Assembly: GCA_963555705.1 (NCBI GenBank)
Contig: OY743168.1
Location: 93,784,925 to 93,848,924 of the forward strand
Source: Ligustrum vulgare
Taxonomy: Eukaryota > Streptophyta > Magnoliopsida > Lamiales > Oleaceae
Reading direction: 5' to 3'
DNA: 64,000 bases
This document shows, in pieces, positions 24,000-37,130 of the stretch. Both the position numbers and the translations under genes were made by a program. The notes below the pieces were generated by a model. The model worked only from the letters and a program-made list of their open reading frames with translations. It did not search any database and had not been told where the DNA came from. How positions within the stretch are numbered: position 1 is the first letter of the stretch; every line of letters starts with the position of its first letter.

Positions 24000-26900
24000 A
24001 CAACCTACCACCACCACCCCCACCCCACCCCACCCCACCCCATCGATGCCCCGCCACCACCCCACCCTACCCTATCCCACTCACCCCACCCACCCCACCC
24101 CACCAATAATTTTTATTTTTTTCTTTCGATGTTTTCATATCATTTCCCATCTCACCCCCATCCCAACCCCACTCGACTCTACCCGACCTCATTGCAAAGT
24201 GACAAATTGATATCACCCTAACCACATCTCCCGACCCCACCCCCCTTGCCCACCCCAAAAATAATGTTTATTTTTATTTTTTCTTGATATTTTCTTACAC
24301 TTCCTCATCCCACTCCACCCCAACCCAATCCTACTTGACCCCACCCCACCCCACCCCCACCATAAAGTGACAAATTGATCTCACCCTCACCACATCCTCA
24401 GACCCCACCCACCCACACCATCTCACCACCTATATTCTACCTCACCCCAAAAATAAGTTTATTTTTATTTTTTCTCAATATTTTCCTACACTTCCTCATC
24501 CCACCCTCCCACCCCAACCCAATCCCACTCCACTCGACCCTACCCTACCCTAACTCATCGCAAAGTGGCAAATTGATCTTATCCCAGCCACAGACCACCA
24601 CCCCACCCCACCCTACATCAAAAATAATTTTTTTTTTTTTTTTCTTACGCTATTTTCTTGTTATTCCCCACCCCACCCGCCCTACCTCATCTTAAAGTGA
24701 CAAATTGATCTCACCCTAACCACATCCTCCGACCCCATCACCCACCCCGCCTCACCATCCATATCCTACCCCACCCCAAAAATAAGTTTATTTTTATTTT
24801 CTCTCGATATTTTCCTACACTTCCCCCACCCCACCCCACTCGACCCTATCCTACCCCACCTCATCGCAAAGTAACAAATTGATCTCACCTTAGCCACATC
24901 CCCGACCCCACCCACCAACCCAACCTCACCACCCATATCATATCACACCCCAAAAATAAGTTTATTCTTATATTTTCCTGATATTTTCCTACACTTCCCC
25001 ATCCCATTCCACCCCAACCCAACCCAACCCCACTCAACTCGACCCTACCCCACTTCATCACAAAATGACAAATTGATATTATCACACCCACAGACCACGA
25101 TACACCCTGACCGCCTCTCTACCCCACCTCACGACAAAAACGATTTTTTTCCTTCTACTTTTCCACCTACCACCACCCAGCCCGACACTACCCTACTGAT
25201 TCCACCCCATCCCAAAAATGATTTTTTTCCTTCTACTTTTTCACGCCCCCACCAATCCCACCCCACCCCGCGCACCCCACCCCACAAAATGAATATTTTT
25301 TTTTTATTTCTCCATGTTTTCCCACCCTACCCCACCACCCACCCCACCCCACCCAAAAATGATTTTTTTCTTCTAATTTTCTACACCATCCCGCCCCTAC
25401 CAGCTACCCACCCAACCAATCGACCCCACCCCACCGAACTGTGACTTTGTAAGAACGAAGCGTGACTTTATGTGATCGACCTGTGACCTCGTGTGATCTA
25501 AATGTGACCTCGTGTGATCTAACCATGACCTCGTTTGACCTAATTGTGACCTCCTGTGACCTAACTGTGAGCTCGTTTTACCAAACTGCGACTTTGTGTG
25601 ACCGAACTTTGACCTTATGTGACCAATTGTGACTTTGGAGGGGTGAGATTTTACAACTAAATTTGTAATTGTGACTCTGTGTGACCTTGTGTGACTTAAC
25701 TGCAATCTCGTGTCAACTTACGTTATTGATTGTGATTTTGGGGGTCGGGATAGTGGGGTAGAGGTCGGGTGGGGCTAGAAAAAGTAGAAGAAATCATTTT
25801 TTGTGGTGAGGCAGGGTCGGGGTTGGAAAAGTAGAAAAAAAAATCAGTTTTTTGGGTGGGTGGGGGTAGGGTAAGGTGGGGTGGGTCGGGGTGGGTCAGG
25901 GTGGGGAAAAATAGAAGAAAATAATAATTTTTTGGAGTGGGGTGGGTGGGTGGGTGGGTAGGTGGGTGGGTAGGGTGGGGTCGAGGTCAGGTTGGGGATT
26001 AGAAAAAGTAAAGGAAAAAAATTATTTTTTGCGTTAGTGGCTGCGTGGGTGGGATAGGGTGGGTTGAGATGAGGTGGTTGGTGTGAAGTGTGAAAAATAA
26101 AAGAAAAATAAATTTTTGATGGGGTATGGTTGGTGGCGGGGTGCAATGGAATGAGGTGGGGCGGTTGGGGGAAGTGTGAAAAAATAGAAGAAAAATCATT
26201 TTTGGATGGAGGTAGGGTGGGTGGGTAGGGTGCAGTGGGATAGGATGAGGCGATTGAGGTGAAGTGCGAAAAAATAGAAGAAAAATCATTTTTGGGTGGG
26301 GTGGGTTGCGGTGAGGTTGCTAGGGTGGGGTGTAGTGGGGTTGTTAGGGTGGGGTGTGAAAATATAGAAGAAGAATCATATTTTGGTGGGGTGGGTGGCG
26401 AGGTAGGGTCGGGGAGGGGTGGGTAGGGGTGTGAAAAATTAGGAGAAAAAAATTAATTTTGGGAGGGGTGGAGTGGGGGGTGGGTGGCATGGCAAGGTCT
26501 GGGCGAGTCGTGAAAAAGTAGTAAAAAAAAAAAATCATTTTGGATGAGGTGGGTTGGGGTAGGGCTTGGGGCGAGGCTGGTGAGGGAGTCGAAAATTAGA
26601 AGAAAAAAATTAATTTTGGGTGGTGGAGGTGGCGGGGTAGGATAGGGTATGGTCTGGACGAGTTTTGAAAAAGTAGTAAAAAAAATTCATTGTTGATGAG
26701 GTGGGGTGGGGAAGGGTGGAAAAATATCTAAAAAAAAAAAAAAAACTTAATTTTGGAGTGGGGGTGGGTGGGTGTGATGGGATGAGACTAGTGGGTGGGT
26801 GGGTGTGGTTAGGGTGGGGTGTGTGGGTGAGAAGAGAAAAAAATAGAAGTAAAATCATTCTTGTGGTGTGGTGGGTGGGGTGGGTGAGTGAGTGATGGCA

Positions 26901-27010
26901 GGGTGGTTGGTGGGTGTGGTGGGTAAGGTGGTGTTGGGCGTGGGGGTGAGTGTGAAAAAGTAAAAGGAAATTTTTTTTTTTTTTTTTATGGGGTGGGTGG
27001 GGTGAGTGCG
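24000..27010. repeat. Inverted C-rich/G-rich minisatellite with strand switch
   Basis: The plus strand is dominated by CCACCCCACCCC from 24000 to about 25440, then by GGTGGGGTGGG from about 25740 to 27010. In the left part, six units of about 130-200 bp carry AAGTGACAAATTGAT (near 24197, 24364, 24561, 24695, 24868 and 25062). Shorter units of about 75 bp then carry AAAAATGATTTTTT with CTTCTACTTTTTC. The right part has about fifteen units of about 80 bp that are the inverse of this second type (GAAAAAGTAGAAGAAAAATCATTTT). The centre (25440-25735) is a different tandem repeat of about 18 bp, TGTGACCTCGTGTGATCTAA. Pro- or Gly-rich open frames here are by-products. Confidence 0.9.
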
Positions 27011-28620
27011 GGGTTGGATTGTGATGAAGTTGTTGTGAATTATGTATTGTTTTGATTTTATTATTGAATATTAGCCTTTGTTTGGTAACTCATTATAATT
27101 ACTATAATAATATTGTATTAATTAATTAACTAATTAATATTTGATTTTTTTTAAAAAAAAATCTTAATTTTCATTTTGATTTTTGTATTTTTGTATTTAT
27201 GGATCATTGATCCAATCCAACATTATGTCTAAAGTGCTTGCCAAATATTCTTTTTTGAATGGTGTGGAATTCATTTTTGTTTGGATAAATCAACATCTAT
27301 TTCAACATTTTCATTGGTATATGTTTAGGTTTTAGGTAAATCAACACCTATTTTCACATTTTTTTGGGCAAATTAGCAGCATGCTAATGTGTGCAAGTTA
27401 ACTATTACTTATTAGATTTCGACCATTTAATTTTGAAAGCATAATGAAGAAGTAGGCTGCTGATTGTCACTCACATGTTGATGTTTTAACTCAAAATTTT
27501 AGTCTAATATTTATTTCAACTCGGTCAAAATGGCCTGGTTTGATTTAATTTAAGAAATTAAATGGTTTGAGTTGGGTTGGAAGAACGACAAACTATTTAA
27601 ATGATTTGGTTTGAAAATTTATCAAAAATCATCCAAATCGAACCGTTCACATTCCTAGTTGGCGAGTTTTCTTCTAATTTGGGTTTCGAATGTAGGGTAG
27701 GGTTCTTGGCTGGTTTTCAAGTGCAGGTGCAAGTACACTATGCCTCTGTTTGGCAAACCAATATATATATAATATAATTTTACCAATTATTTTTTAATTA
27801 TATATATATTTTTTACTTTTCAACCACACATTTTATCTCGAAAATATAAAAAAAATATTTTTAAACATAAGGCTTGTTTGCTCTCATTATTTTTTTTAAC
27901 TTTTTTTTTAAATTCATTTTCAACAATACATTTTTATTGAATTCACTTTTCACACTTTTTCAACCACACATTCTCTCAAAAACTCAATTTTTTTCCAAAA
28001 TTCACCTAAGAATTAAAATGTCACGAGTTTGTTCTATTTTTTTTTTGTTCAGAAGACTTCCCCACTTGTGATATGTATGTGAACTCGTCTCTTATTTTCA
28101 GAAAAAGAAAAAAGGCTTTCTTTTAAGATTTTATTTCATCCTCGTTCGTTAGCTTATCGTTGAGAGAAGTATAGGGTGTTACGTTTCGAGTTTTCCTTCT
28201 CTTTCCCTTGTATTCAACATCAACACACCATATCAAATTAGTTGTTAATGCCTTTGAAAATAAGTTACAAGACAAGATTTAAAGTTTAGAACGTGTATTC
28301 AATCATGAGCGCATCGTATTGTTTATAAAGTATAAACAAGTTACCAAAGTTAGTCTTAATTTTGTACGTTTATATAAATTCGGTTGAGCCATCTTATTTT
28401 TGTACATGTAAAATATAATAAATTCTGTTGAACAAAATCGTTGTTAGCATCGGCGCCTGAATGTAACAAAAATAAGAACCAGTTGCACATTCCAATCAAA
28501 GTTTGATTTCTCCATGTTGGAATACAAAGAAAAACAAAGAAAGGCTATAACTAATGCCCACCAAGATTAGAATTCCTGTTCACAAGAAGAAAAATTAAAC
28601 AATTTCTTATGTTCTGTTCA
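27011..28620. other. AT-rich spacer with MITE-like fragments
   Basis: No gene is recognised. Fragments of the TTTTCAACCACACAT MITE family lie near 27740-27850 (starting TGTTTGGCAAACC) and 27870-27985. The part just before 28621 probably contains the 3' untranslated region of the TMEM220-type gene. Confidence 0.4.
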
Positions 28621-29171
28621 TTAGCAAAATGAAAATCTGGAAAAGTAATTTTGAGTACCTAAATTTGCAACTTGAGCCCTTTGCTGGTTTCTGGGATGAT
28701 TTGGGGGTGATTCCAATTGCATAAACATGGAGCCAATAACCAATCCGCTTCCTATTTTTTCTCTAACAACTCTCTCCCGCGCATCGAATGACCAAAATCC
28801 AGCTATTCCATGAACAAAATCTTCAAGTATAACTTTGATGAACAAGAACGTCCCAAGCCAAACTGCAAATTTGGCCAATTTTCTCGTTTTTTTCTCTGTT
28901 TTCACTGCGTTGATCAAATTGACAATACAAGCAACGGCATATAGAGGAAACCAAAAATACCAATCTGAAAACAATTGAAACCAAAAAAAAAATGCAAAAT
29001 TAGTGAGTCAAACAAACACGGAATTAGGACAGAAATGAAAAATATGAAAAACAATCTGGGGGAATTGGTGACATGACCTAGATCGTTCAATTGAAAATAT
29101 GCAGATAGAGCAAAATGGAAAGCCATTAACACAGAGCAAACGCGCAGTGAGAGATTACTGCCTGCAGCCAT
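28621..29171 (-). CDS. TMEM220-type transmembrane protein
   Basis: Two exons, 29171-29078 and 28964-28621, give 438 nt and 145 residues. The GT-AG intron splits an Asp codon and restores QLND-L-DWYFWFPLY, the characteristic family motif. Hydrophobic helices are predicted at about residues 7-27, 34-52 and 62-82, with a possible fourth near 110-120. KIGSGLVIGSMFMQL and EDFVHGIAGFW are further family landmarks. The function of TMEM220 proteins is not established; the sequence supports only a small multi-pass membrane protein. The frame is open upstream to 29306, but the ATG at 29171 gives the usual MAAGSNLSLRVCSVLMA start. The C-terminal 35 residues are polar and less conserved. Confidence 0.92.
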
Positions 29172-32100
29172 CCGGTATTGATTGATCGAAAACTGTAGTG
29201 GTTGAGGGTTGACTTTCCGGGGATGGGGATATAGAGAGAAGAACATATTGTATTCAATTATTCTTGTGTGATTAGGGGAAAGAATTTGGAAGAAATTTCT
29301 ATGCATTTTATTGTTTAACCAAAAATAAATAATAAAAGAAAAATATTCATTAATAAAGTTTAAATAACTAGAATGTTGATTCAGATTATATTTGGTCTAA
29401 GTTGGAGGAATGAAATTGAACCCATGAAAACTAGAGTAAAATTGTGAGTCTCAAGTATCAACCATCTTCATGTCACCGAATCAACCCAGGTTTAGTTATT
29501 CTAGTTAATCAGACAAGTTAAACAGATGCTTTAGGGTTACATGTCCTCTTACTACTCGTATGCAATTTCGCATTTGCAATTTAACACGACCAATCTAAAA
29601 ATGTTTACTTTTTTATGAAAAGAAGTGTGTAGATTCGAAATTATTTGTGTTGTTCCAGATTTCTAGGTATTTGAGGGCCCAAATTACACCAATTCATTCT
29701 AGATTACAACATGTTGCTTTATTCTCACTCCTCCATTGCCAACTCTAACTCTATTATTGCACCTGCACAGCAACCTACCCATAAAATAATTCACAAAAGG
29801 ACCTAAGTCAAAAGTAATTCCAAACAAAGTGGCCAACTTTAAAAAAAATAATAAATAAATATATAAATAAATCTGGTCCCTGATTATGGGATTCTCGATT
29901 GTGAGGGGTGGGTCTCACCCCCCCCCATGTGAGATAATTTAGAAAATTGGTATGTAACTTGTACCCCTCCTCAATGGAGTCTATAGTTTTGCTCCGTTAT
30001 CCGTCACGGGTACAATAAATTTTACCCGTATATTACAAGAACTCACACATGAATTCTTTTAATACACTGGTTTTTGATGTGTTTCCTGTGGCGTCAGATC
30101 AATTTCGTGTTATTAATAGCTTTCAATTTATGTTAAATTGACTAATAATTTGTCTTTGAGAAATCTGCACTTATCGTCACAATCTTTTCAAGTTTTTGAG
30201 TATTTTTCTTTAAACTTCGTTTTTGAACAATACAGGTCATAAGCTGCACGTTATAAGCTTTCACCTTCTGGTGTTAGCGGCGGAAATTGTACAAAAAGTA
30301 CGTTAAGATCATCCAATTTATTCAAATGATTTTCTAGACTAATTGTGTCATGTCTTATCCTCTATTCTTTAACGCCATCATTATAATTTATAAATTGATT
30401 AATAAAATCAATTTATAAACAATACAGTTTTTTAAATAACTTTTAAACGTACATTTTCCTTCAAAACATAAATAAACTAAGCATTTGTTTGATAAACAAA
30501 ATAAACTAATTTATAAATAAGTTTATAAATTATACAATTTTTCAAATCACTTTTTAATCACACATATTTTATTTCTCCAAATTTTAATAACTACTTTTTA
30601 CCTCAAAAAACATAAAAAATCACTTTATATACCAAACAGTGTTATATATAAACAGTGTTACCAAATAAATACTAGGTAAAGGAGGATGGTGGCGGAGGAT
30701 GACACCTAATGTGAAATTTTGTTAAATGTAACATGAATTTTGTCTTGGGACGTCTACTCTTAATAGCATGAGATGATGCATCAAGTATCAAATGGAATAG
30801 AGGGGAGGAAAAAAAAAAAAATATCACGTGGACATCAAATTCATTTAAAAATAATAATTTGTTGTCTGTTTTCCTCAAATAATGTCCTCAAAAGTGAGGT
30901 GAGATTGAGTGGTAGGTAATAAATATCTCAACAAATTTTTTATGAAAAATGTCACTTCCATAAAAAATATTTTTTAAAATTGTGTTTGATTGAAAAAATT
31001 GACATGAAAATATTTTTCATGTTACAAACATATAATGCACATACTAAGTCATTTTTTGAAGGAAAAAAAATCATCATTTTGTTAAGATTTTTTTTTTTTT
31101 CTTTACCACCTTATAAATGAAACACACCCTTAATAAACCTGGTGTTTATATTGAAGCCGAGAACCCAGGCACTAAAATTGATAGTACTGGCTTTTAGTTG
31201 GAGACATTGCACAGGAAAAAGCTATGTTTAGTAAAAGAACTGATATTTTCGAAATAAAATAAAATATGTTATTAGAAAGTAATTTGAAAAATGAGTAATT
31301 TAGAAATTTATCAAACTTAGAAACCATAGCCCCCACTGCCATTTGCATGCTTGTCTCTCTTCGATTACTCTCTGATTTTGTGTGGGAGAGAGGGAAGGAA
31401 TTTGCTCCGCCAAAAAAAAATAAAAATAAACAATAACACTTTATCAGCAGTATTCAAGTGAAGTTACGAAAACAACCCATATTATCAATTATCATCACTT
31501 TCTTTGATGTCATGTGCTTCTTTCTTTACAGCAGTTTTAATACTTATAAAAAAAAAAAATATATATTATTTATATTTACTCATCATTCCACTGTTAAATC
31601 TATGTTAAAGTGGCTCCCTTGATGCTTGACATCAAAGCTGCATTCAATCATTTTCAGAGGGCTCGTGGATTCATAAATTAAAGCTATTGGGTTTTCAGAT
31701 AGCCCTCTCAGATTTCGCGTTTGTTGGTTAGTCTTTGTGCTTTTTCTGGGGTTTCTTAGAATTCCATTATAATGGGTAGATTCAATTCTTTAGACTAAGA
31801 TTCTGAGCTAGTCGTATGAAATTAGAAGAACATTTTGAAGAATTATGTTTGTATTTACCCTTTTCTTTTACCAATTGTAGTTATAGGTTGTCTGATTTTT
31901 GAAGATCTGCATTATTGGTCATAAAGATTATTATTTTTTCTTTTCTTCAAGTGTTTGTAGAGAAGAGAGATTCTACCAGTACTTTATGATTGCTTCTGGG
32001 ATCTGAATTTCAATGAGTTTCTGTAAGAGGAACGAGGTTTGAATTCAAAATTGGACCGTTGCATTCCTTATCTTAATTGAGGACAGAGAAGTTGTTTAAT

Positions 32101-32202
32101 TTGTGTAGAAGTTAATGTTTGTTGGAATTCTTTAGGGTCCACATTCTCTTTTTCATTTGTAAGAACCAAAAATTGACGTAAGGGGTAGAATATCTTGATA
32201 AA
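29172..32202. other. Divergent promoter region between TMEM220-type and BTB genes
   Basis: No coding region is recognised. The two genes are transcribed away from each other, so both promoters must lie here. MITE-like pieces occur near 30480-30660 and 30950-31130 (TTTGATTG and inverse motifs). About 31600-32202 probably holds the BTB gene leader; no single TATA box stands out. Confidence 0.4.
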
Positions 32203-34822
32203 ATGGCTGAAATTAGACTTACAAGAGTAGAACAGGGTCAAACGAAGATTAGAAATGTTCCAATTGCTGTGACACCAGAGGGATTCTGGTGTTGTCCCTC
32301 TCCTGTTGGCTTCCAAAAGTCATCCAAGACACAGAATCATCTAAACAAGCCCAAGTCGTCTCCTCCGGATCCTTGTACTTCAGTTCAGAAAAAGCAAACC
32401 TTGGAAAACGAGAAAAAACCAGGAATAGCAAAATCGAGGACAGGTCTTGTAGCCAACGAGCAAAGAACTTGTAGTTCGGATGCTCCTGTTCTTAATGCTT
32501 CCGTGATGAGTGAGAAGATGCCTCGACCAAAGATTGAAAGCGTGCCAAGGAAGGTTTCAATTGAGTTTGGTGAATCTGGAACCAGTGATCTGAAAGTAAT
32601 TTTGCTGGGAAAGCAGGGATTTGCTGTGAAACTGAGTGTTCACAGGGGTATACTAATGGAAAATAGCAGTTATTTTGCCAACAAGATATCAGGGCAGCAG
32701 CTAATTTTTCCCTGCCTTGAAATCGATGAATGTGAGGATGTTGAGATATATGTTGAAACTGTTGGACTAATGTACTGCAGAGAACTGAAACAGCGGTTGA
32801 TTAAGCAGAGCGTTGCACGTGTTCTGCGCATATTGAAGGTAATTTTAAAACTATCTGTGTATTTTCCCTTTATGTTTAAAGTCCGATGACAACTTATAAA
32901 GATGATCCTCATGGTAGTTCGAGTTTATCTTCAGAGTATATATATTTGCACATGTACATACTAACAAGAAAGAATATAGAAACTTTTGTAGGCATTGCTC
33001 CAACTTCATGAGTAAGCATAACAATATTTTGTACCAACAAATTTTTAGTTAGCCCCAATTTAGCAATCAAGTAATAAATTTGCTTATGGATACGAGATAC
33101 TTGGTGTCCATTTGGAAATTATAAAGAAAATCGTCATCTCTAGTCCAATTCGAAATCCCACTGGCCCTGGTTGCATATGGTTTTAAACTAGGCACCTCCT
33201 TTCGGTCTGCAATTAACCTAGATTTCTGTGGCAATTGAGCCTGCAAAAACCTGAAATTCCTCATGATTTATAATGATCAATCTGGGTTTAGACATTAGGC
33301 ATCGTTGTCAAAATTGATTGTAGCCTTTAAAAGTGAGGTTATACTATTTCAGGCTAACAGAAGTTTCTGAAAGCAATGCCCAAAAAATCCTTCTATTGAA
33401 ACATCCTTGTGTTAACCTGGATGTGTATTCAGTTGATATCTTTTCAGCATTGGCATAGTATCAGTAAGTTGAATGGAGTGTATACATTACGTGTTTGGTA
33501 ATGGAATAAATTTCTAGTTTTTTTCTCAGATTCATTTTCAACTATACTATGAGACTCGTCACTTTTCATACTTTTCAACCACACATTCCCTCTGAACCTT
33601 TTTTCTTCCATTACCAAACAGGCTTTTATGTTTGAATTAAAATGCGGGAGAATATGTTATTTTATATAACCCTCAAAATTTTGTTGTAAAAAGTACAATT
33701 GCTCCCGTTTGTCTTATCTTTTATATAGATTCCGATGAAGCAGTAAATAGTACGTAATTATCATATCATTCATCAATATATCCAATGCTAGCCGTCCGTT
33801 TTTCCCTGGGGATGAACTTGATCTAATTGTGCGCAAAACATGCCATAATTCTATTTCTAACAACCTTATTATAGGTTGCAGAAGAACTTGGTTTTAAATC
33901 ATGCATACAATCATGTTTGGAGTACTTAGAAGCAGTCCCTTGGGTAGGGGAAGAAGAAGAAGAGAAAGTGGTTTCTTCAGTGTTGCGTCTCCAAGATGAG
34001 GGCATTGGAGTCACACCCGTATTGAAACGAGTCTCTTCTCATATTTCAAAGCCACCTAAGGACACGCTCTCTCATATATTGGAGCTAGTTCTCAAGAGCA
34101 CTGATGAGAGAGGACGCCGTGAAACGAAATCTGTTGTGCTGAAGCTTCTTAGGGAAAATAACAGTCTTTCAAGCTCTTCGGGATCGTCCTACTTATGCCA
34201 TGAAACACTGTATGCCTCGTGCAGAAGCTGCCTAGATATTTTGCTGTCTCTGTTCAAACAAGCTGCCGAACCCAATTTTACCAACAAATCAGTTGATTAT
34301 AGAGAACCAGTGGTGAAGTCGATGGCCACAGAGGCTGATAATCTCACATGGTTGCTGGAGATTTTAGCAGACTGGAAAGCAGCTGATGAATTTGCAGTAA
34401 TGTGGGCTAGACAGCAAGAATTGGCTTCACTTCATCCCAAACTTCCAGTCATGTCGCGCCACCATGTAAGCACTATTACAGCAAGGCTGTTTGTTGGAAT
34501 AGGAAGAGGGGAGCTTCTGCCTTCTAAGGATACTCGTCACTTACTATTGCAAACCTGGCTACAGCCATTGATCAATGACTACAACTGGTTACAACATGGA
34601 AGCAGGTCATTCGACAGGAAGGTTGTGGAGGAAGGAATTGGCAGGACAATCCTTACGTTGCCTTTGGAGGATCAGCAAAGTATTTTGCTTTCTTGGTTGG
34701 AAAGTTTTTTGAAGGCTGGCGATAACTGTCCAAATCTTCAGAGAGCTTTCGAGGTCTGGTGGAGAAGGACATTCATTAGACCATATGCAGAATCAGGACA
34801 TCACCAGCAACCAGAGCAGTAG
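32203..34822 (+). CDS. BTB/POZ domain protein (At3g05675/At1g63850-like)
   Basis: Two exons, 32203-32838 and 33875-34822, total 1584 nt and 527 residues, with a GT-AG phase-0 intron after RVLRILK and before VAEELGF. The N-terminal motif MAEIRLTRVEQGQTKIRNVP and WCCPSPVGFQ is typical of this plant subfamily. A divergent BTB fold lies at residues about 128-212 (DLKVILLGKQGFAVKLSVHR, EIYVETVGLMYC). The C-terminal helical region has VPWVGEEEEEKVVSSVLRLQ, LVLKLLRENNSL and a terminal LQRAFEVWWRRTFIRPY. Such proteins are thought to act as substrate adaptors of CUL3 ubiquitin ligases, but substrates for this subfamily are not known to me. The gene looks intact. A MITE-like sequence lies in the intron near 33490-33625. 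Confidence 0.95.
33490..33625. mobile_element. MITE-like insertion in the BTB gene intron
   Basis: The left end GTGTTTGGTAATGGAA is inverted at the right end (TTCCATTACCAAACAG). The interior has CACTTTTCATACTTTTCAAC and CCACACATTC, the core shared by many MITE copies in this window. The target duplication is not clear. Confidence 0.6.
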
Positions 34823-36339
34823 AACTACAAATTTCCAACATGGAACTGTCGATGAATTTTTGAATGTTAGCTGGAAGCCTAAAAATCTTTCTCGAACCAA
34901 TTAAAAGCCTGGTACCCCATAAAAACTATTTGACTCCCCAAATATTTATCCTAACTGCTTTTTGGTTAGCGGTTCCAAATTCCTTATCTTTTTCAGCACC
35001 TTTTGAGTAAGATTTTGAGAAGAGTTGCTCTTTGGAGAGCACAGTACGATGAAAGTTGTGAGATTTGTTCGGAAGTCGAGCACATGTTCTGGAGATAGAG
35101 AGAAGCCTTAAATATGCTGGAGGGTTAACAGAAACAGTGAAAAGTTTCTGTTCGTCGCACACTCTGAACTTTCCTTTAGATTGGTGAATGTAAATGTTTT
35201 GCTTAATATATTTGAAATTCGTAATAGTTATGATTGTCCAAGTGCTGATTTGTGTGGGTTTGAACTTAGTTTGATACTGTAATAGTTAATCTAATGTAAG
35301 GAATATTCAGTAATGCAATGACAAATTTTTTAGTTTCCCAAACCTTTTTAAACTTTGTGTTTCAGACAGCATCAATGGCAGCAGGTTTTACAAGGACAGC
35401 TCTAAAAATGTTACAGCAAGGCAAAAATCAATTTCAATTTGTTGGCTTAGCCCACCACATTTCTCCATGACTCATCTCGGTCTGTAGGCTGGTTTCAAGT
35501 TGGACAATGTTTTGATAGGTTAGGCCCATGCATTAAGCCTGCCACCTTCAAAGCATGCTGGCAGCAATCTTTTCATGGGCTGGCTATCTTGAGATTGGAT
35601 GGCTTAATTTGACTCGGACAAACTTGGATTTCTGAGTTGTCAAAATAAATAAAAGAAAAGGAAGGACAGGTTCTTATTTTTCAGAGCTTTTTAAATTTTA
35701 AGTTGCTTGACAGTCGGGGAAGCGTATATATGTTGTCTGGCACAGGTAAATGTGTGGGGCAATGTCGGACAACATAAAATTTCTATCTTATGTTTTTTCA
35801 ACACAACGGACATCAATCCAAGAAAAGCAAATTTGATGTGTAGAAGCATTTCTTCTTGAACTAAACTATATTATTATTGCATAAAGAAAGGCCAGTTAAG
35901 TAAAACTTTATCCAAATAGCCCAACAACAGCGAGTCCTTTAACATGTTCTTGAATTCATGAGCGACCACTTCAATATTCTGGGATTTTGAAATCCGGAAA
36001 ATTTTCAGAAATTAATGTGAGGTGGTCCTTTTCTTTCTGAAATGTCCGATATTTATTGTCTGAATGAGGATGATGTGGTCCTTTCCCCAATAGTTACTGG
36101 GTTAGCCGGAGAAGTTGATAACTACGTGATTTTGAAATGAAATATTCCGCAATTTAACATTGATGTGACACATGTTGTAGGGTTTGATATTCTAAGTTTA
36201 AAAAAAAAAAAAAAAAAAAAGCAATACATGAGGGTGTACTAGTTCCCATATAATGAAAAGAATGTAAATGCAAACTACAATAGAGGTATCTGAAGTTGGA
36301 CAGTCCACAGCTGTCAATCTGCACAGTGTCCTAAGTCGG
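34823..36339. other. Spacer downstream of the BTB gene
   Basis: It holds the likely 3' untranslated region of the BTB gene (roughly the first 350-500 bp) and then sequence with no recognised gene. A poly(A) run of about 20 lies near 36200. Confidence 0.4.
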
Positions 36340-37130
36340 AGAAGTAGATCATGCAGTTTGTACTCCTGGTAGTGTCGCCCTTAAATGAGAGTCAGTCAGC
36401 CACCTGATTACCCTCACGATAAATATGAGAGATAATGTTTCGATCGAAGTAAAGGATGTATCTAATTTGAGGAAGAATTTCCTAAATCGTCTATGGTCCT
36501 CCACTCTTAGTGTCATCAAGAGCAACTCACAACTCGGCCTTAAGACTAAGAAAGTCCACGTAAAAGGATGAGAAAGCCCTGATGCAGTGTTCTCCACGGT
36601 CTTTGATGACGCCCCTGCCACTAACAACAACGTCCTTTACACATCCATCAGTGTTGATCTTGTATAATTTAACTGATTGGAGTGGGCAAGACAACTAGAA
36701 TAGGGGCTATTTGGGAGGGAGAGCAAGAGATATACCAAATAGTGGGGCGATAGCCAACTCCCCCGGCTAAAGAAAAGGTCTAAAGAGCTGTCCGTGTGAA
36801 GAAACGAAAGCATGCTATATTCTCTCCAAATGATCCATCGCGGCACCGTCCAAATCTCCCTATACTTCCCGTCATTCCTCTTGATCCAAAAAAATCAGAA
36901 TATCAATAGAGGAATAATGGTGCATTATGACCTTGTCGAATATACTGAGTAGAGTATCTCTATCTCTGGAATTGTTGTCTAATATTCTCACACAGCCTCA
37001 TAGGTACCTAGAAGATGTCTTTGAAGTGTTGTCATACCTGATCTAAAATGTTGCTGCTGTTAAGTTGTATACAATAGTCTCTATCTCAGAACAACACTTG
37101 CAGCAGGAGGCCAAATGACAACCATTTATC
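36340..37130 (-). pseudogene. LINE-type RNase H (RVT_3) and zf-RVT relic
   Basis: Minus-strand translation from about 36660 downward gives INTDGCVKDVVVSGRGVIKD, then FLSLKAEL, and later IISHIYREGNQVADS. These are the Asp-Gly, Glu and Asp-bearing blocks of the RNase H domain that ends plant L1-type retrotransposons. Three in-frame stops break it between the Glu and final Asp blocks. Farther upstream, IWTVPRWIIWREYSML and a Cys-rich stretch near 37060-37110 resemble the zf-RVT linker that precedes this domain. No reverse transcriptase core was found, so this is a 3'-end fragment or captured copy. Confidence 0.65.

Noticed and set aside
23992..26895. Many Pro/His/Thr-rich or Gly-rich open frames on both strands
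   Set aside because: They follow the CCACCCC and GGTGGGG repeats, change frame with each unit and have no domain.
29172..29306. Upstream in-frame extension of the TMEM220-type protein
   Set aside because: The extra residues lack family similarity, whereas MAAGSNLSLRVCSVLMA at 29171 matches the usual family start.
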